NCBI GenBank assembly: GCA_020853585.1
Contig: JADYYQ010000145.1
Coordinates: 1 to 64,000, forward strand
From: Ottowia sp.
GTDB lineage: Bacteria; Pseudomonadota; Gammaproteobacteria; Burkholderiales; Burkholderiaceae
Reading direction: 5' to 3'
Length of the DNA: 64,000 bases
Of this stretch, positions 38,768 to 48,997 are shown one piece after another; the first letter of the stretch is position 1, and each line of letters begins with the position of its first letter. The position numbers were made by a program, and so were the translations under genes. The notes under the pieces are model-generated. The model ran no database searches. It was not told the DNA's origin and saw only the letters and a program-made list of their open reading frames with translations.

Positions 38768-39874
38768 TCAGTCAGTGTCGACTTTGAGTACGCCACGACG
38801 AATCTGATCAAGCTCAATCGATTCGAATAATGCTTTGAAATTGCCTTCGCCAAACCCATCGTTGCCTTTTCGTTGGATAAACTCGAAAAAAATGGGACCG
38901 AGTTGATTGGTGGAAAATATTTGCAGCAATAAATTGCCGGGCTGGCCATCAATCAAGATTTTGCGCTGACGTAATCGGTCAATGTCTTCACCATGTTCTG
39001 GTATACGGCCATTAATTAGATCGTAGTAAGTGTCTGGCGTATCAAGCAGTTGGATACCGCTTTCACGCAGCCTGTCTACTGTGGAATAAATGTCCTCAGA
39101 GCACAAAGCAATATGCTGAACACCTTCTCCGTTGTAAGCATCTAAGTACTCTTGAATTTGTCCAGGCCTATCTGTGCCTTCTTCATTAATTGGGATGCGA
39201 ATTTTACCACAGGGGGACACCATGGCTTTTGACTTGATACCTGTTGATTAACCTTCGAAATCAAAATAACGAATTTCCCGGAAATTGAATAGGTGCGTAT
39301 AAAACTCAGCCCATTCTCGGACACGTCCACGATGCACATTGTGCGTCAGGTGATCGATATTTTTTAGACCAAATCCTTTTGGATGAATGGGCACATTGGG
39401 TAAGGGAGAGAAATCCACATCATAAATAGAGATATCGCCCACTGATCCGTTCGCTGTGCCATTTTTTCCGCGCCACCGGTCAACTAAATAGATTAACGAG
39501 TCGCCCACACCTTTGATGGCTGGAATATTGAGTTCCATGGGGCCGCCGCGTGGTCCTACCCCCCAAGCGCCGAGCTCTAAAGCGCGACGATAGGCTAGTG
39601 CAGCATCTTGTACGCGAAACGCAACTGCGCATACCGATGGGCCGTGCAAACGGGCAAAACGTTGTGCAAAAGATCCTGGTTCTGCATTCAGAATAAAATT
39701 GATATCACCTTGACGATATAGCGTGACGTTTTTGTGTCGGTGCCTCGCGATTGCAATAAAGCCCATTGCCTCAAAAATCTTGCCTGTGGCGATGGGATCG
39801 GGTGCAGCGTATTCGATAAACTCAAACCCATCAGTACCCGCAGGGTTGGACCAAGGAGCAGACGTCATTCTCAC
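38768..39874 (-). pseudogene. hpd: 4-hydroxyphenylpyruvate dioxygenase, interrupted by an in-frame TAA
   Basis: Converts 4-hydroxyphenylpyruvate to homogentisate in tyrosine breakdown. Codons 1-208 (39874 to 39251) cover the N-terminal domain up to FREIRYFDFEG; then a TAA stop at 39250-39248, and the same frame continues [15 protein letters not shown] to the normal C-terminus. There is no frameshift. The iron ligands are divided: His175 (IDHLTHNV) before the stop, His254 (VQHIAL) and Glu331 (IFFEFIQ) after it. Neither half can bind iron properly alone, so the gene is probably dead unless the stop is read through or is a sequence error. An internal ATG at 39223 could start the second half but has no clear role. 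Confidence 0.9.
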
Positions 39875-40182
39875 CTCAACACAAAGTAATAACAGCCACA
39901 GTCTAGGCTGACAAGCTTGGAATAGGGAAGTTATTTAACAGAAATTACCATAACAGTTTGCGGAAATAGTGTGTCTTAAATACATCATCTAACGAATGGG
40001 GGTGAGCAATGTTATGGGCGGTTTACTTCGTTATCTCGTCGCATGCTTTGCGCGTATCCTTTTTTTGCGTGAACTTATCTGTACCGCGTTAGCTCATTTC
40101 TCACTCGGGTGCTTGGCAAGTGATTGTTTACGTGTGAGCTGCTGTGCACAGTTACGGCACACAGCAGTTGTTACATATTTAT
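39875..40182. other. 308-bp gap between hpd and topB
   Basis: No gene is supported. An 8-bp stem (40139-40146 with 40160-40167) lies just after the topB stop and may contribute to its 3' end. The hpd promoter should lie near 39880-39960, but no clear boxes were found. Confidence 0.4.
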
Positions 40183-42792
40183 TTAGCTAACGGGTTTTTC
40201 TTTAGCGCTTGCTTTTTTTGTCGGCGCTTTTGTTTTAGTCGGGGTTTTTGGAGAATCGCCTTCGCTGGTCTCTTTTTCTTGTTGAGCTGTTTTGCGCGGT
40301 GCACGTGCTTCAAACTCAAATCCTATTTTCCCATCCGGCTGCTTGGCAAGGTAAGCTTTAAAGTTGCGCCCCGTGCGCGCGGATTTAAAGCCGGTAAGCA
40401 ACTCCGTTTTGCCATCACGCAGTAGTTTGATGATTTGCTCGCGGGAAATATCTTGTTGTAGGACTACTTTGCCGGTGACGAAATCGCAGGTTTTAGGTTG
40501 AGCAACGCTGTTTTCGCATACATAGCGCATACCGTGTTCGTAAACATGACCTTTGCACTTGGGGCATGTGCCTAGGGTTTCCTGTCCGGTGAAATCAACG
40601 GGTTCCCCATCTTCAGCATCGCTATTTCCAAAATCAAACGCGAGCTTATAGTTGCCCAGCTCACTATCTTCTGTGAGCTTAAGAATGGCAGCGAAAGGAC
40701 GTCCCATTTTGCTGCGAAAACCTTGGAGGGGGCCAATCGTTCTTTCTTTAAGTAAGGTTTCGATTTCAACCGTTTCGAACTGTCGCCCGCCCGGTATTTT
40801 AGAGATATTGAAATCGCAGCTAGCGCATGCATAGCGGCGATAGTTTTCGTGTACCACGCCGCCACAGTGTGGGCAGGGTGTGACGAGAATAGCGTAATCG
40901 CCGGGAATGGAGTCGCTATCGTATTCTTTTGCTCGTTTAACGACCCTTTGGGTCATTTGCGCGATTTCTTCCATAAACGTTTTACGTTGAATGTGGCCGC
41001 GCTCTATTTGCGTGAGCTTATGTTCCCATTCGCCGGTTAGGTGAGGTAATGTTAGTTCTTCTACGCCGAGTCCGCGCAGTAAGTTCATTAACTGGAAGGC
41101 TTTCGCGGTAGGGATAAGCTCTCGCCCTTCTCTTATCATATATTTTTCGCCGAGCAATCCTTCGATGACCGCTGCGCGTGTGGCAGGCGTTCCTAGTCCT
41201 TTGCCTGACATGGCTTCGCGTAAGCTGTCATCGTCTACTAATTTGCCCGCGCCTTCCATTGCAGAGAGCAGTGTGGCTTCTGAGTAACGTGGGGGGGCTT
41301 TGGTATGTAGATCGACGATGCGAATTTGTTCTGTCGCGACTTTTTCATCTTGGGCGACGGCGACCAGCGTTTTGTCGTCGCCGTGACCTTCGGTTGCTTC
41401 TTTTCCGTAGACGGTTAGCCATCCGGGGTTGACTAATATTTTCCCCTCGGTTTTAAAGTGGTGACCGCTTACCTCGGTAATACGTGTCGTCACAAAATAT
41501 TCGGCTGCGGGGAAAAAAACCGCAAGAAAACGGCGGGTGACAAGTTGGTAAAGCTTAAATTCGGGTTCGGATAAATTTTTTGGAGCCTGATTGGTCGGGA
41601 TAATAGCGAAGTGATCGGAAATTTTGCTGTTATCGAAAATGCGCTTATTAGGTTTGACCCACCCTTTTTCTAAAATTTGTGCGGTGTGCGGATAAAAATT
41701 ATCCGAACTTTCGCCGAGCATCTTAAGTGTTTGCTTAACCGTGTCGAGATAATCTTCTGGTAACGCGCGGCTGTCAGTCCGTGGGTAAGTGAGTACCTTG
41801 TGTTTTTCGTAGAGCGCTTGGGCTAAACCCAATGTGTTTTTGGCAGAAAAACCGAAGCGGGCATTGGCCTCACGCTGCAAAGTGGTGAGATCAAATAGCG
41901 CCGGTGCTATTTGTGTGCTGGGCTTGGATTCTTCGCTAACTTTTCCGGGTTTATCACGACAAGCGGTGACGATGGCTTTTGCAGCTGCTTCGCCCCATAT
42001 ACGTGAGTCCCGTTTTTCAGGGTCAAATTCGTCTCGTTTAAAGTGAGGGTCGAAATAACGACCCTCGTAAACCCCGGCGGCTGCAATAAATTCTGCGCGT
42101 ACTTCCCAATAGGGTCGGGATACAAATTTGCGAATGATTTCTTCGCGCTCAACAACGATAGACAGCGTGGGCGTTTGTACACGCCCTACCGTCGTTAGAA
42201 AAAATCCGCCTCCTTTGCTGTTAAAGGCGGTCATGGCTCGTGTGCCGTTAATACCAACAAGCCAATCAGCTTCGGAGCGGCAACGCGCGGCATCGGCTAA
42301 GGGTTGCATATCGGCATCGATACGCAGTCGCGTAAATCCTTGTCGGATTGCATCGGGTGTCATCGATTGCAACCACAGTCGTCTTACAGGCTGTTTGGCT
42401 TGGGCGTGCTGGGCGATTAAGCGAAAAATGAGCTCTCCTTCTCGTCCCGCATCGCAGGCGTTGATGAGCTCAGTAATATCTTTTCGCTTGATTAAACGCA
42501 TTAATACTTTAAGCCGGTTCTCTGATTTGGCGATGGGATGCAAGGCAAAATAAGGCGGGATGACGGGTAAGTTGGCAAAACTCCACTTGCCCCGCTTAAC
42601 CTCATGCTCTTCGGGCACGCCGATTTCAAGCAGATGCCCGACAGCTGAAGACAATACGTAGCTATCGCTTTCAAAGTAGTCCTCATGCTTGGTAAAGCCA
42701 CCTAAGGCGCGGGCGATGTCGGCCGCCACCGAAGGTTTTTCGGCAATGATAAGTGCCTTATTGGGACCGACAGCAGAAGGGGTAGCTTTCAC
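40183..42792 (-). CDS. topB: DNA topoisomerase III
   Basis: Type IA topoisomerase that decatenates DNA. Toprim domain at the N-terminus (ALIIAEKPSVA, DAGREGELIF), catalytic Tyr336 in LTYPRTDSRALP, then the gate domains. The C-terminal third carries zinc-finger-like Cys clusters (CPHCGG with CASC, CPKCKG) and repeated topoisomerase C-terminal modules, ending in a Lys/Thr/Ala-rich tail. 869 residues agrees with Burkholderiales TopB. It is downstream of dprA on the same strand. Confidence 0.96.
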   Translation of the reverse strand: MKATPSAVGPNKALIIAEKPSVAADIARALGGFTKHEDYFESDSYVLSSAVGHLLEIGVPEEHEVKRGKWSFANLPVIPPYFALHPIAKSENRLKVLMRLIKRKDITELINACDAGREGELIFRLIAQHAQAKQPVRRLWLQSMTPDAIRQGFTRLRIDADMQPLADAARCRSEADWLVGINGTRAMTAFNSKGGGFFLTTVGRVQTPTLSIVVEREEIIRKFVSRPYWEVRAEFIAAAGVYEGRYFDPHFKRDEFDPEKRDSRIWGEAAAKAIVTACRDKPGKVSEESKPSTQIAPALFDLTTLQREANARFGFSAKNTLGLAQALYEKHKVLTYPRTDSRALPEDYLDTVKQTLKMLGESSDNFYPHTAQILEKGWVKPNKRIFDNSKISDHFAIIPTNQAPKNLSEPEFKLYQLVTRRFLAVFFPAAEYFVTTRITEVSGHHFKTEGKILVNPGWLTVYGKEATEGHGDDKTLVAVAQDEKVATEQIRIVDLHTKAPPRYSEATLLSAMEGAGKLVDDDSLREAMSGKGLGTPATRAAVIEGLLGEKYMIREGRELIPTAKAFQLMNLLRGLGVEELTLPHLTGEWEHKLTQIERGHIQRKTFMEEIAQMTQRVVKRAKEYDSDSIPGDYAILVTPCPHCGGVVHENYRRYACASCDFNISKIPGGRQFETVEIETLLKERTIGPLQGFRSKMGRPFAAILKLTEDSELGNYKLAFDFGNSDAEDGEPVDFTGQETLGTCPKCKGHVYEHGMRYVCENSVAQPKTCDFVTGKVVLQQDISREQIIKLLRDGKTELLTGFKSARTGRNFKAYLAKQPDGKIGFEFEARAPRKTAQQEKETSEGDSPKTPTKTKAPTKKASAKEKPVS

Positions 42793-43044
42793 GGGATTTT
42801 TTTAAATAAGAATGTGTGACCAATTTGGGGCGTATTAATAGCAGATTTCTGCCTAAATCCCTAATACTAAAACCTTGGGATGTAAAGCGGGCTATATTTT
42901 TGCGCGACTGTGCAAATATGCAGTATCGCGCGCGCGGTCCGTTGTACGTAGACGTAAGGGTGGAGCGGCCATCGTTTGGGGAACTTGGTCATGTTGTTAT
43001 TTGACTTGTTTTTGTGCTGTTGTGATTAATGCGGTAGGCATAGT

Positions 43045-44145
43045 TTAGTTTAAGCGGCGATAGCGGCCGTTTGCCATAAGCTCGACTTCTCCAGCGAGTT
43101 CGAGGTGTAATAGTTGCGCATTGGCTTGCGTTATATCTAATCCGGTATGCGTGCAAATTTCGTCTAAGGTGACGGGCTTGTGTCCAATGAGGCCGCCCAG
43201 TATAGGCTCACTCGCTGTGTTTTTTGAAATAGGTGAGGCTGTTGCCGTGAGGGGTAAGCGCAGCTCTTGCAAGATATCTTCTGCTGACTCTGTTAATTTC
43301 GCGCCTTGCTTAATAAGCGCATGACATCCTTTGGCTAGCGGTGAGTGGATTGAACCGGGTAAGGCGAAAACTTCTCTCCCCATTTCGCTAGCAAGTCGGG
43401 CGGTGATTAAAGAGCCAGATTGGGCTGCTGCTTCTATCACCACCACACCTCGGGATAGACCCGCGATAATGCGATTTCGCTGGGGGAAATGGTGGCGTGC
43501 AGGGGGCGTGCCGAGAGGAAATTCGCTAACGATGGCGCCCTGTTGCGCAATTTCATGTGCAAGCGCTAAGTGCGTTGCCGGGTAAACACGATCGATGCCC
43601 GTGCCGACTACAGCAATGGTTTGTCCGTCAATCGCAGTTAAAGCACCGCGATGCGCGGCTGCATCAATCCCTGATGCTAATCCTGAGATAACAATTAATC
43701 CGGCAGTCGCGAGTGTGCGGGCAAAATGTTGAGCGTCTTGAGTGCCTTGTAGGGTGGCTTGACGTGAACCTACCAGCGCGATGGCCGGTTGCACGAGTGC
43801 GGATAAACGGCCTCTGACATAGAGAAGCGCAGGCGGGTCAGCCATCTCCAGTAGTAAAGGGGGGTAGCTCTCGTCGGCTAAATTGATTAAGTGATTATCC
43901 GGTTGCGCGAGCCAATCCAGTGTACGGGCAATACGTTCTTGTGTAAGGGGTGAGGGTGGGGCGAGTAAAGCTTGTGCAATGGTTTCAGATACGCATTGTG
44001 TAAGTTCACTGTAACTATGGGCGAAAATTTGTTGTGGTAGACCAAATGTGCGCAGTAGGCGTAAGGCAGTATGTATGCCAACACCAGGTGTATCCAGTAG
44101 CCTAAGCCAAGCGCTTACATCGTCGGTATCGTAAGAAGAGGTCAT
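43045..44145 (-). CDS. dprA: DNA-processing protein DprA
   Basis: Binds incoming single-stranded DNA in transformation and loads RecA. A SAM-like N-terminal domain is followed by the Rossmann-like core: IALVGSRQAT, GLASGIDAAAHRGAL, AVVGTGIDRVYP, FPQRNRIIAGLS and EAAAQSGSLITA. A winged-helix domain is at the C-terminus. The start at 44145 (M-T-S-S-Y) is preferred over the open frame to 44175, but neither has a good ribosome site. Divergent from def, 91 bases apart. Confidence 0.95.
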   Translation of the reverse strand: MTSSYDTDDVSAWLRLLDTPGVGIHTALRLLRTFGLPQQIFAHSYSELTQCVSETIAQALLAPPSPLTQERIARTLDWLAQPDNHLINLADESYPPLLLEMADPPALLYVRGRLSALVQPAIALVGSRQATLQGTQDAQHFARTLATAGLIVISGLASGIDAAAHRGALTAIDGQTIAVVGTGIDRVYPATHLALAHEIAQQGAIVSEFPLGTPPARHHFPQRNRIIAGLSRGVVVIEAAAQSGSLITARLASEMGREVFALPGSIHSPLAKGCHALIKQGAKLTESAEDILQELRLPLTATASPISKNTASEPILGGLIGHKPVTLDEICTHTGLDITQANAQLLHLELAGEVELMANGRYRRLN

Positions 44146-44236
44146 GTCGGCATAAAATAATAGGGTTACGTACAAATGGGCTAACGCTATACTAAGCGGG
44201 TCTGTGTTGTTCGTGATATTTCATTTGATTAAAAGT

Positions 44237-44752
44237 ATGGCTTTACTCAATATCTTGCATTTTCCTGATCCGCGTTTACATAAAGTTGCGCAACCCGTTG
44301 CGCGCGTTAATGCGTTTATTCATCAATTGGCGCAGGATATGGCACAGACCATGTATGCCGCACCGGGCGTGGGTTTGGCGGCCACGCAGGTTGATGTGCA
44401 TCTACGTGTGGTGGTGATTGATATTTCGACTGATAAAAGTCAACTGATTACACTGATTAATCCCGAAATTCTTTGGGCGAGTGAAGAAACCAAAGTATGG
44501 GAAGAGGGATGCTTGTCTGTGCCTGATATTTTCGATAACGTGGCGCGCCCGGCTCGTGTGCGCGTGCGTGCTCTTAATTTAGATAATCAGTATTTTGAGT
44601 TAGAGGCCGATGATTTGCTGGCGGTGTGTATCCAGCATGAGATGGATCATCTGATGGGGAAAGTGTTTGTTGAGCATCTTTCTTCGTTAAAACAGACGCG
44701 CATCAAAAATAAGATAAAAAAACAAGCGCGCAAAGCGAGTTTGGCAAAGTAA
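44237..44752 (+). CDS. def: Peptide deformylase
   Basis: Removes the formyl group from nascent proteins; metal-dependent. All three motifs are present: [17 protein letters not shown] and [10 protein letters not shown]. The start at 44237 (M-A-L-L-N) gives 171 residues, the family length; the frame is open 33 bases further up. A possible promoter TTACGT - 16 nt - TATACT lies in the dprA-def interval. fmt, its usual partner, is 33 kb away. Confidence 0.96.
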   Translation: MALLNILHFPDPRLHKVAQPVARVNAFIHQLAQDMAQTMYAAPGVGLAATQVDVHLRVVVIDISTDKSQLITLINPEILWASEETKVWEEGCLSVPDIFDNVARPARVRVRALNLDNQYFELEADDLLAVCIQHEMDHLMGKVFVEHLSSLKQTRIKNKIKKQARKASLAK

Positions 44753-44945
44753 AAATAAAGCCCCCCGTTGTGGTGTTCAGCAGAATGGGCGCTTCTTTAT
44801 CTGAAACCAATCAAAAAAGCCTAACATCCCTTGCTGTGCAAGTGCGTCGTATACACGATCTTTCTGATATATGACTCTGTTGATATCTTGGGCAGGGGTG
44901 CGCTCTGTCTTTTGCTTGCGATCCGTAGGTAAGTGTTTTCTAAAT

Positions 44946-45785
44946 TTAAATATATGCTTGGTTAAGCCGTCCTAAGACGATGCCTTTTTGTTCACACAGT
45001 TGGGTGAATGCCGGCGAACTTAGGTAGCGAAACTCAATTGGGCGTTGCTGGCCAATGGCGTCTGCCATGATGGGAGCGTTGGCTGGATGGCACATGATAA
45101 GCAGGCCATCATGTGCTTGGTTTAACCAGTGCGCCATGTGTTCACCATATATATTTTCGTTCGGCGCATCAAAGCCGTACACTCCTGCAAAACCGCGGTT
45201 GCTTGCTTTTTTGTGGTGATGCAAAAGGCGAGCAAATTTCGCTCCGCCCAAGTATTTAAGTATCTGTGTTTTTAATCCGAAGCCCCTGCCAAAATAATGC
45301 TTGGAAGGTAGGGTATTGCGTATCCAAATAGGGGCATCTTCACCATAAAGCTGCGCGATAGTGTCTAGTAGTGCATCGCGCACAATAGGTAATTGATGCA
45401 CATGTTGGTGTCCGTCGATCATATCGGGGCGTTGTCCCAAGGCATCACTAAAGGCTTGGAGTTGGGTACGTATTGTTGTGGCTATATGGTGAGAGTTTAA
45501 TTGACCGCTATAGCTGCGTAGCACGATATTGTGCAAGCTCGTACGATGATCGTTATCGAAGGATTCGGTGAGATTAAGGTGGAGTCCCACATCTATTTTG
45601 CCCAATAAGGGACGCAATGCAGCACAGGCGAGAGGCCAGCGTGGTGCGGTGCTCATACAGCTGGTGGCGTGAATAATGTTGTGTTGAGCAAGATCAATAA
45701 TGGCTGCATCAATGGCCGGATGCCAACCATAATCATCGGCACATAGCGTAACGATAGGGCGAGTGTTGAGTTTAGGCGCAAACAT
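44946..45785 (-). CDS. YdjC/ChbG/HpnK-family carbohydrate deacetylase
   Basis: Metal-dependent deacetylase-like fold. TLCADDYGWHPAID holds the metal-binding Asp pair, and VGLHLNLTES and DGHQHVHQLP hold the His ligands. The ATG at 45785 overlaps the stop of the gtrA-like gene by one base, so it is coupled to it. HpnK acts in hopanoid tailoring and ChbG on chito-oligosaccharides; here the linkage to a GT2/GtrA pair suggests trimming of an acetylated aminosugar on a lipid carrier, which is inference. Confidence 0.82.
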   Translation of the reverse strand: MFAPKLNTRPIVTLCADDYGWHPAIDAAIIDLAQHNIIHATSCMSTAPRWPLACAALRPLLGKIDVGLHLNLTESFDNDHRTSLHNIVLRSYSGQLNSHHIATTIRTQLQAFSDALGQRPDMIDGHQHVHQLPIVRDALLDTIAQLYGEDAPIWIRNTLPSKHYFGRGFGLKTQILKYLGGAKFARLLHHHKKASNRGFAGVYGFDAPNENIYGEHMAHWLNQAHDGLLIMCHPANAPIMADAIGQQRPIEFRYLSSPAFTQLCEQKGIVLGRLNQAYI

Positions 45786-46189
45786 CAGTGAGTACGTGTT
45801 TGACGAAAAGCCCAATATTTGCTGGCGTAATAAGTGCCGCCGGCAACTACGAGCAGCACCAGTGCAAGTGAGGGCTGGTAGGGCCAAGCTAATTGCGTAA
45901 TGCAAAGATAAAAGAGCCACTCATTGCAGGCAAAGGCGGTCACAGCAACCGCAAAAAAGCGAGGTAATGCGGACCAAAGAGGTGTATTGTGCTGGGAAAA
46001 AGTAAGACGCGCATGGCCTAAAAAACTGACGCAAAACGCCACACAAAATCCCAATACATTGGCCCATAATGGCGGAATCTGTCCGATTTCAACTGCCATC
46101 AGCGCGATGACAAAATGTACAGCCGCCGCGCAAGTACCCACCATAATAAAACGTAGACTACGTGGCCAAGATATGCGCGGGATAATCAT
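45785..46189 (-). CDS. GtrA-like membrane protein
   Basis: 134 residues, four predicted transmembrane helices, start RFIMVGTCAAAVHFVIAL and the later SFLGHARLTF and YYASKYWAF, which are the GtrA family pattern. GtrA proteins are thought to flip a polyprenyl-phosphate sugar across the inner membrane. It overlaps the upstream GT2 gene by 4 bases (ATGA) and the downstream deacetylase by one, so all three form one operon. Confidence 0.88.
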   Translation of the reverse strand: MIIPRISWPRSLRFIMVGTCAAAVHFVIALMAVEIGQIPPLWANVLGFCVAFCVSFLGHARLTFSQHNTPLWSALPRFFAVAVTAFACNEWLFYLCITQLAWPYQPSLALVLLVVAGGTYYASKYWAFRQTRTH

Positions 46190-47139
46190 TCTTTATTTAA
46201 TGGACTATCGTCGGTGTCGCAGGCAAGTAGATAGATAGGGCGTTGTTTGACTTCGTCGTATACGCGACCCAAGTATTCGCCCAAAATGCCGATCGATAAT
46301 AATTGCACGCCCGAGAATAGCATCAACCCTGCTGATAGGGTGGCCCATCCTGCGACTGCATTGCCAAAGAAAAAAGCATCAAGTGCGATATAGAGGCCGT
46401 AAGCAATCGCGAGTAATGAAATAAGTGTGCCCACTACACTCCAAATACGCAGAGGTAAGGTGGTGAAGGCGGTAATACCTGAAATCGCTAAGTCCGAAAG
46501 TGCTTGCCAATTAAAGCGGGAGTGTCCACCGATACGGTCTAAGGGGACAAAAGGTAACGCCACACTTTTAAATCCAACCCAGGCATATAGTCCTTTCATA
46601 AAACGATTACGTTCCGGTAAAGCACGCATGGCTTGGATAACTTTGCGATCCATTAAGCGAAAGTCCCCCGCATGCGCTGGAATGTGGGTTTTGGTGCTGC
46701 GATTAAGGAGGGTATAAAAAAGATGGGTGCCCAATCGCTTTGCATTTGATTCGGCGGATCGATCGGCAATCACGCCATAGACCATATCGTAGCCATGTTG
46801 CCATTGCGACACCATGTCATCAATCAGCGTGAGTGGATGTTGAAAGTCGGCATCGATTAATAAAACGGCGTCGCCACGCGCATGATCAATTCCAGCGGTT
46901 AATGCAGCTTCTTTGCCAAAATTACGTGATAACTCCAGATAGCGCATACCGTATGTTTTGGTGAGCGACTGTACGACTTCACGTGTGTTGTCACGACTGC
47001 CATCGTTGATGACCAAAATCTCGTGTTGTGTTGTGATGGCACTTATTTTTGTATGCAGCGCAGCGAGAAATTCGGCTAAATGCTTGGCTTCGTTATAAAC
47101 AGGAACAATACAGGAAAGACTAAAGCGACCTTGGCGCAT
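46186..47139 (-). CDS. GT2 polyprenyl-phosphate glycosyltransferase (GtrB/DPM1-like)
   Basis: Transfers a sugar from a nucleotide donor to undecaprenyl phosphate on the inner face of the membrane. GT-A domain with IVPVYNEAKHL, EILVINDGSRDNT, SRNFGKEAALTAGIDHA and the metal-binding DADFQHP; two C-terminal transmembrane helices (about 230-300). First gene of the GT2-gtrA-deacetylase operon. The product may feed the GT39-type transferase at 11 kb. Which sugar is used is unknown. Confidence 0.9.
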   Translation of the reverse strand: MRQGRFSLSCIVPVYNEAKHLAEFLAALHTKISAITTQHEILVINDGSRDNTREVVQSLTKTYGMRYLELSRNFGKEAALTAGIDHARGDAVLLIDADFQHPLTLIDDMVSQWQHGYDMVYGVIADRSAESNAKRLGTHLFYTLLNRSTKTHIPAHAGDFRLMDRKVIQAMRALPERNRFMKGLYAWVGFKSVALPFVPLDRIGGHSRFNWQALSDLAISGITAFTTLPLRIWSVVGTLISLLAIAYGLYIALDAFFFGNAVAGWATLSAGLMLFSGVQLLSIGILGEYLGRVYDEVKQRPIYLLACDTDDSPLNKE

Positions 47140-47285
47140 ACCAATTCGGCGTCTGGCACCGCAGGGAAATAAAGAAGGTGATTATAGTACGGTGACACTT
47201 CTTGTGTTTATGGCAATGAGGAATGCTATTTTTGGGGTAGTGCATCGATCGATGCACTCGACGATAAGTGCGCGCAATCATTTTT

Positions 47286-48437
47286 CTAATGAGGATAATA
47301 GGCGCCCAATATTCTTGGTCCCCGTGCGCCCGTGACAGAGGGCAAATTACCGGGTAAGGCACGTATAAATTGCCATCCTAACCAAGCGAAAGCGCAGGCT
47401 TCTACTTCTTGCGCAGGTACGCCAAATTTATCGGAGGGGCTAACTTGCCAATCGGGCAAAGCGTGCTGCAAGCTTTGCATTAAGTAGGTGTTGAGTGCGC
47501 CGCCGCCACATACGATTAAAACCCGAGCTGTTTCGCCATAGGTGCGTGCAGCTTGTGCGATAGCGCTAACCGTACATTGCGTTAATGTTGCTTGGAGATC
47601 TTGCGGTGATAAGGTGATACCGCTGGTTTGGCATTGTTGTTGCAACCAGCCTATATTAAATAGATCCCGTCCTGTACTTTTGGGCGGGGCTTGTTGAAAA
47701 AAAGGTTCTTTCATGAGTTGCGCTAATAATTTGGCATGAGGTTTTCCGCTCGCAGCCCACTGCCCGAATGCATCATAGGGTTGTCCCAGATGGGTTTGCG
47801 CTTGCGCATCAAGTAGTAAATTGCCCGGGCCACAATCAAATCCCAAAATCGTATGTGTTGGACTCGCTTGCTCAGTGGGTAGTATGGTGAGATTAGCGAT
47901 GCCACCAATATTGCAGACGATTCGTGCTTGTTGTTTGTTACCAAAAAAATGGGCATGAAAGGGCGGGACAAGGGGCGCGCCTTGCCCTCCTGCGGCGATG
48001 TCGCGACTCCGAAAATCAGCGATAACATCAATCCCACTTAGTTCTGCGAGTAAAGCAGGCGCAAGGGTTTGTTTGGTATAGCCAATGCCATCATGTAAAC
48101 CCGGTTGGTGGCGTATGGTTTGGCCGTGCGCTGCCAGTGCGCGTACGTCTGCTGGCTTGACGTGAGCGTTTTCTAGTACTTTGGCCGCACAGTCAGCGTA
48201 ACAGTGAGCGAGTGCATTAGCGGCGAGCGCTTCTTTGTGCAATTCATTTTCTCCGGTAAAGGAGAGTGCGAGAAATTCGGTACGCAAAGCGTGAGGAAGA
48301 GCAATGGTCGCTGAACTTAATACGCGAGGTGGTGTAGCGCTAAAGTCAACCAATACCCCATCAATGCCATCTAAACTGGTGCCCGACATAATGCCTAGGT
48401 AGAGCGATTGTCCAGAAATATCGGTGGTTTGGTTCAT
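47286..48437 (-). CDS. anmK: Anhydro-N-acetylmuramic acid kinase
   Basis: Phosphorylates and opens 1,6-anhydro-MurNAc released during wall recycling. YLGIMSGTSLDGIDGVLVDF at the N-terminus, AAHGQTIRHQP, NIGGIANLT and GFDCGPGN are family signatures (ASKHA fold). I start at 48437 (M-N-Q-T-T), giving 383 residues; the frame is open to 48488. Divergent from tyrS, the usual Burkholderiales layout. Works on the products of lytic transglycosylases such as Slt. Confidence 0.95.
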   Translation of the reverse strand: MNQTTDISGQSLYLGIMSGTSLDGIDGVLVDFSATPPRVLSSATIALPHALRTEFLALSFTGENELHKEALAANALAHCYADCAAKVLENAHVKPADVRALAAHGQTIRHQPGLHDGIGYTKQTLAPALLAELSGIDVIADFRSRDIAAGGQGAPLVPPFHAHFFGNKQQARIVCNIGGIANLTILPTEQASPTHTILGFDCGPGNLLLDAQAQTHLGQPYDAFGQWAASGKPHAKLLAQLMKEPFFQQAPPKSTGRDLFNIGWLQQQCQTSGITLSPQDLQATLTQCTVSAIAQAARTYGETARVLIVCGGGALNTYLMQSLQHALPDWQVSPSDKFGVPAQEVEACAFAWLGWQFIRALPGNLPSVTGARGPRILGAYYPH

Positions 48438-48997
48438 ATATATACAAATAGAAAAGGGTAACGGGGGGTCACGTAAAATCCGTGACATCGTGTAGTGCGA
48501 GTAGCGTAATAAACCATGAGTTTAGTTTAGCGAGATCGATAGGCATATGGGGTGAGGTAACGTTGCATGCAAAATCGATTTTATTGTTGGCCGATATGTG
48601 GGCAGTTTATCGATATGCATGATGATGCGTATTGTGTGTAAATAGGACAGGGTGTGGGGGGTAAGCGATGTATAGCGCGCGTGGTGGGCTGGCCGTGTTG
48701 TTGTGTTTATTACTTGTTTTATAGACACGGTATGCACAATAGCATCAAAATACATAATGATTGTGTACGTTAAGTGCTTGCGCTGGTGGGACCGGTACGG
48801 GTGGTTTGATAAGAGGATGAGCGCGCGCATCCGCGTTTATTGTTGCGCTGTATTGTGAGGTGGCGCGACTTAAGGGGCAGAGTGCGGCGGTCCTTGATGC
48901 CATTTTCCCCCTGTATTGTTTAATACCATTGTCTGTTGTGATGTACGTGAGCCAAGTCTCTGGATAAGTTTTAGTCAATTTTAAATAAAGAATAACC
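48438..48997. other. 560-bp gap between anmK and tyrS
   Basis: No gene, RNA structure or repeat is supported. Open frames here lack family patterns. The tyrS promoter should lie in the last 100 bases; no strong boxes or T-box-like element were found. Confidence 0.4.
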
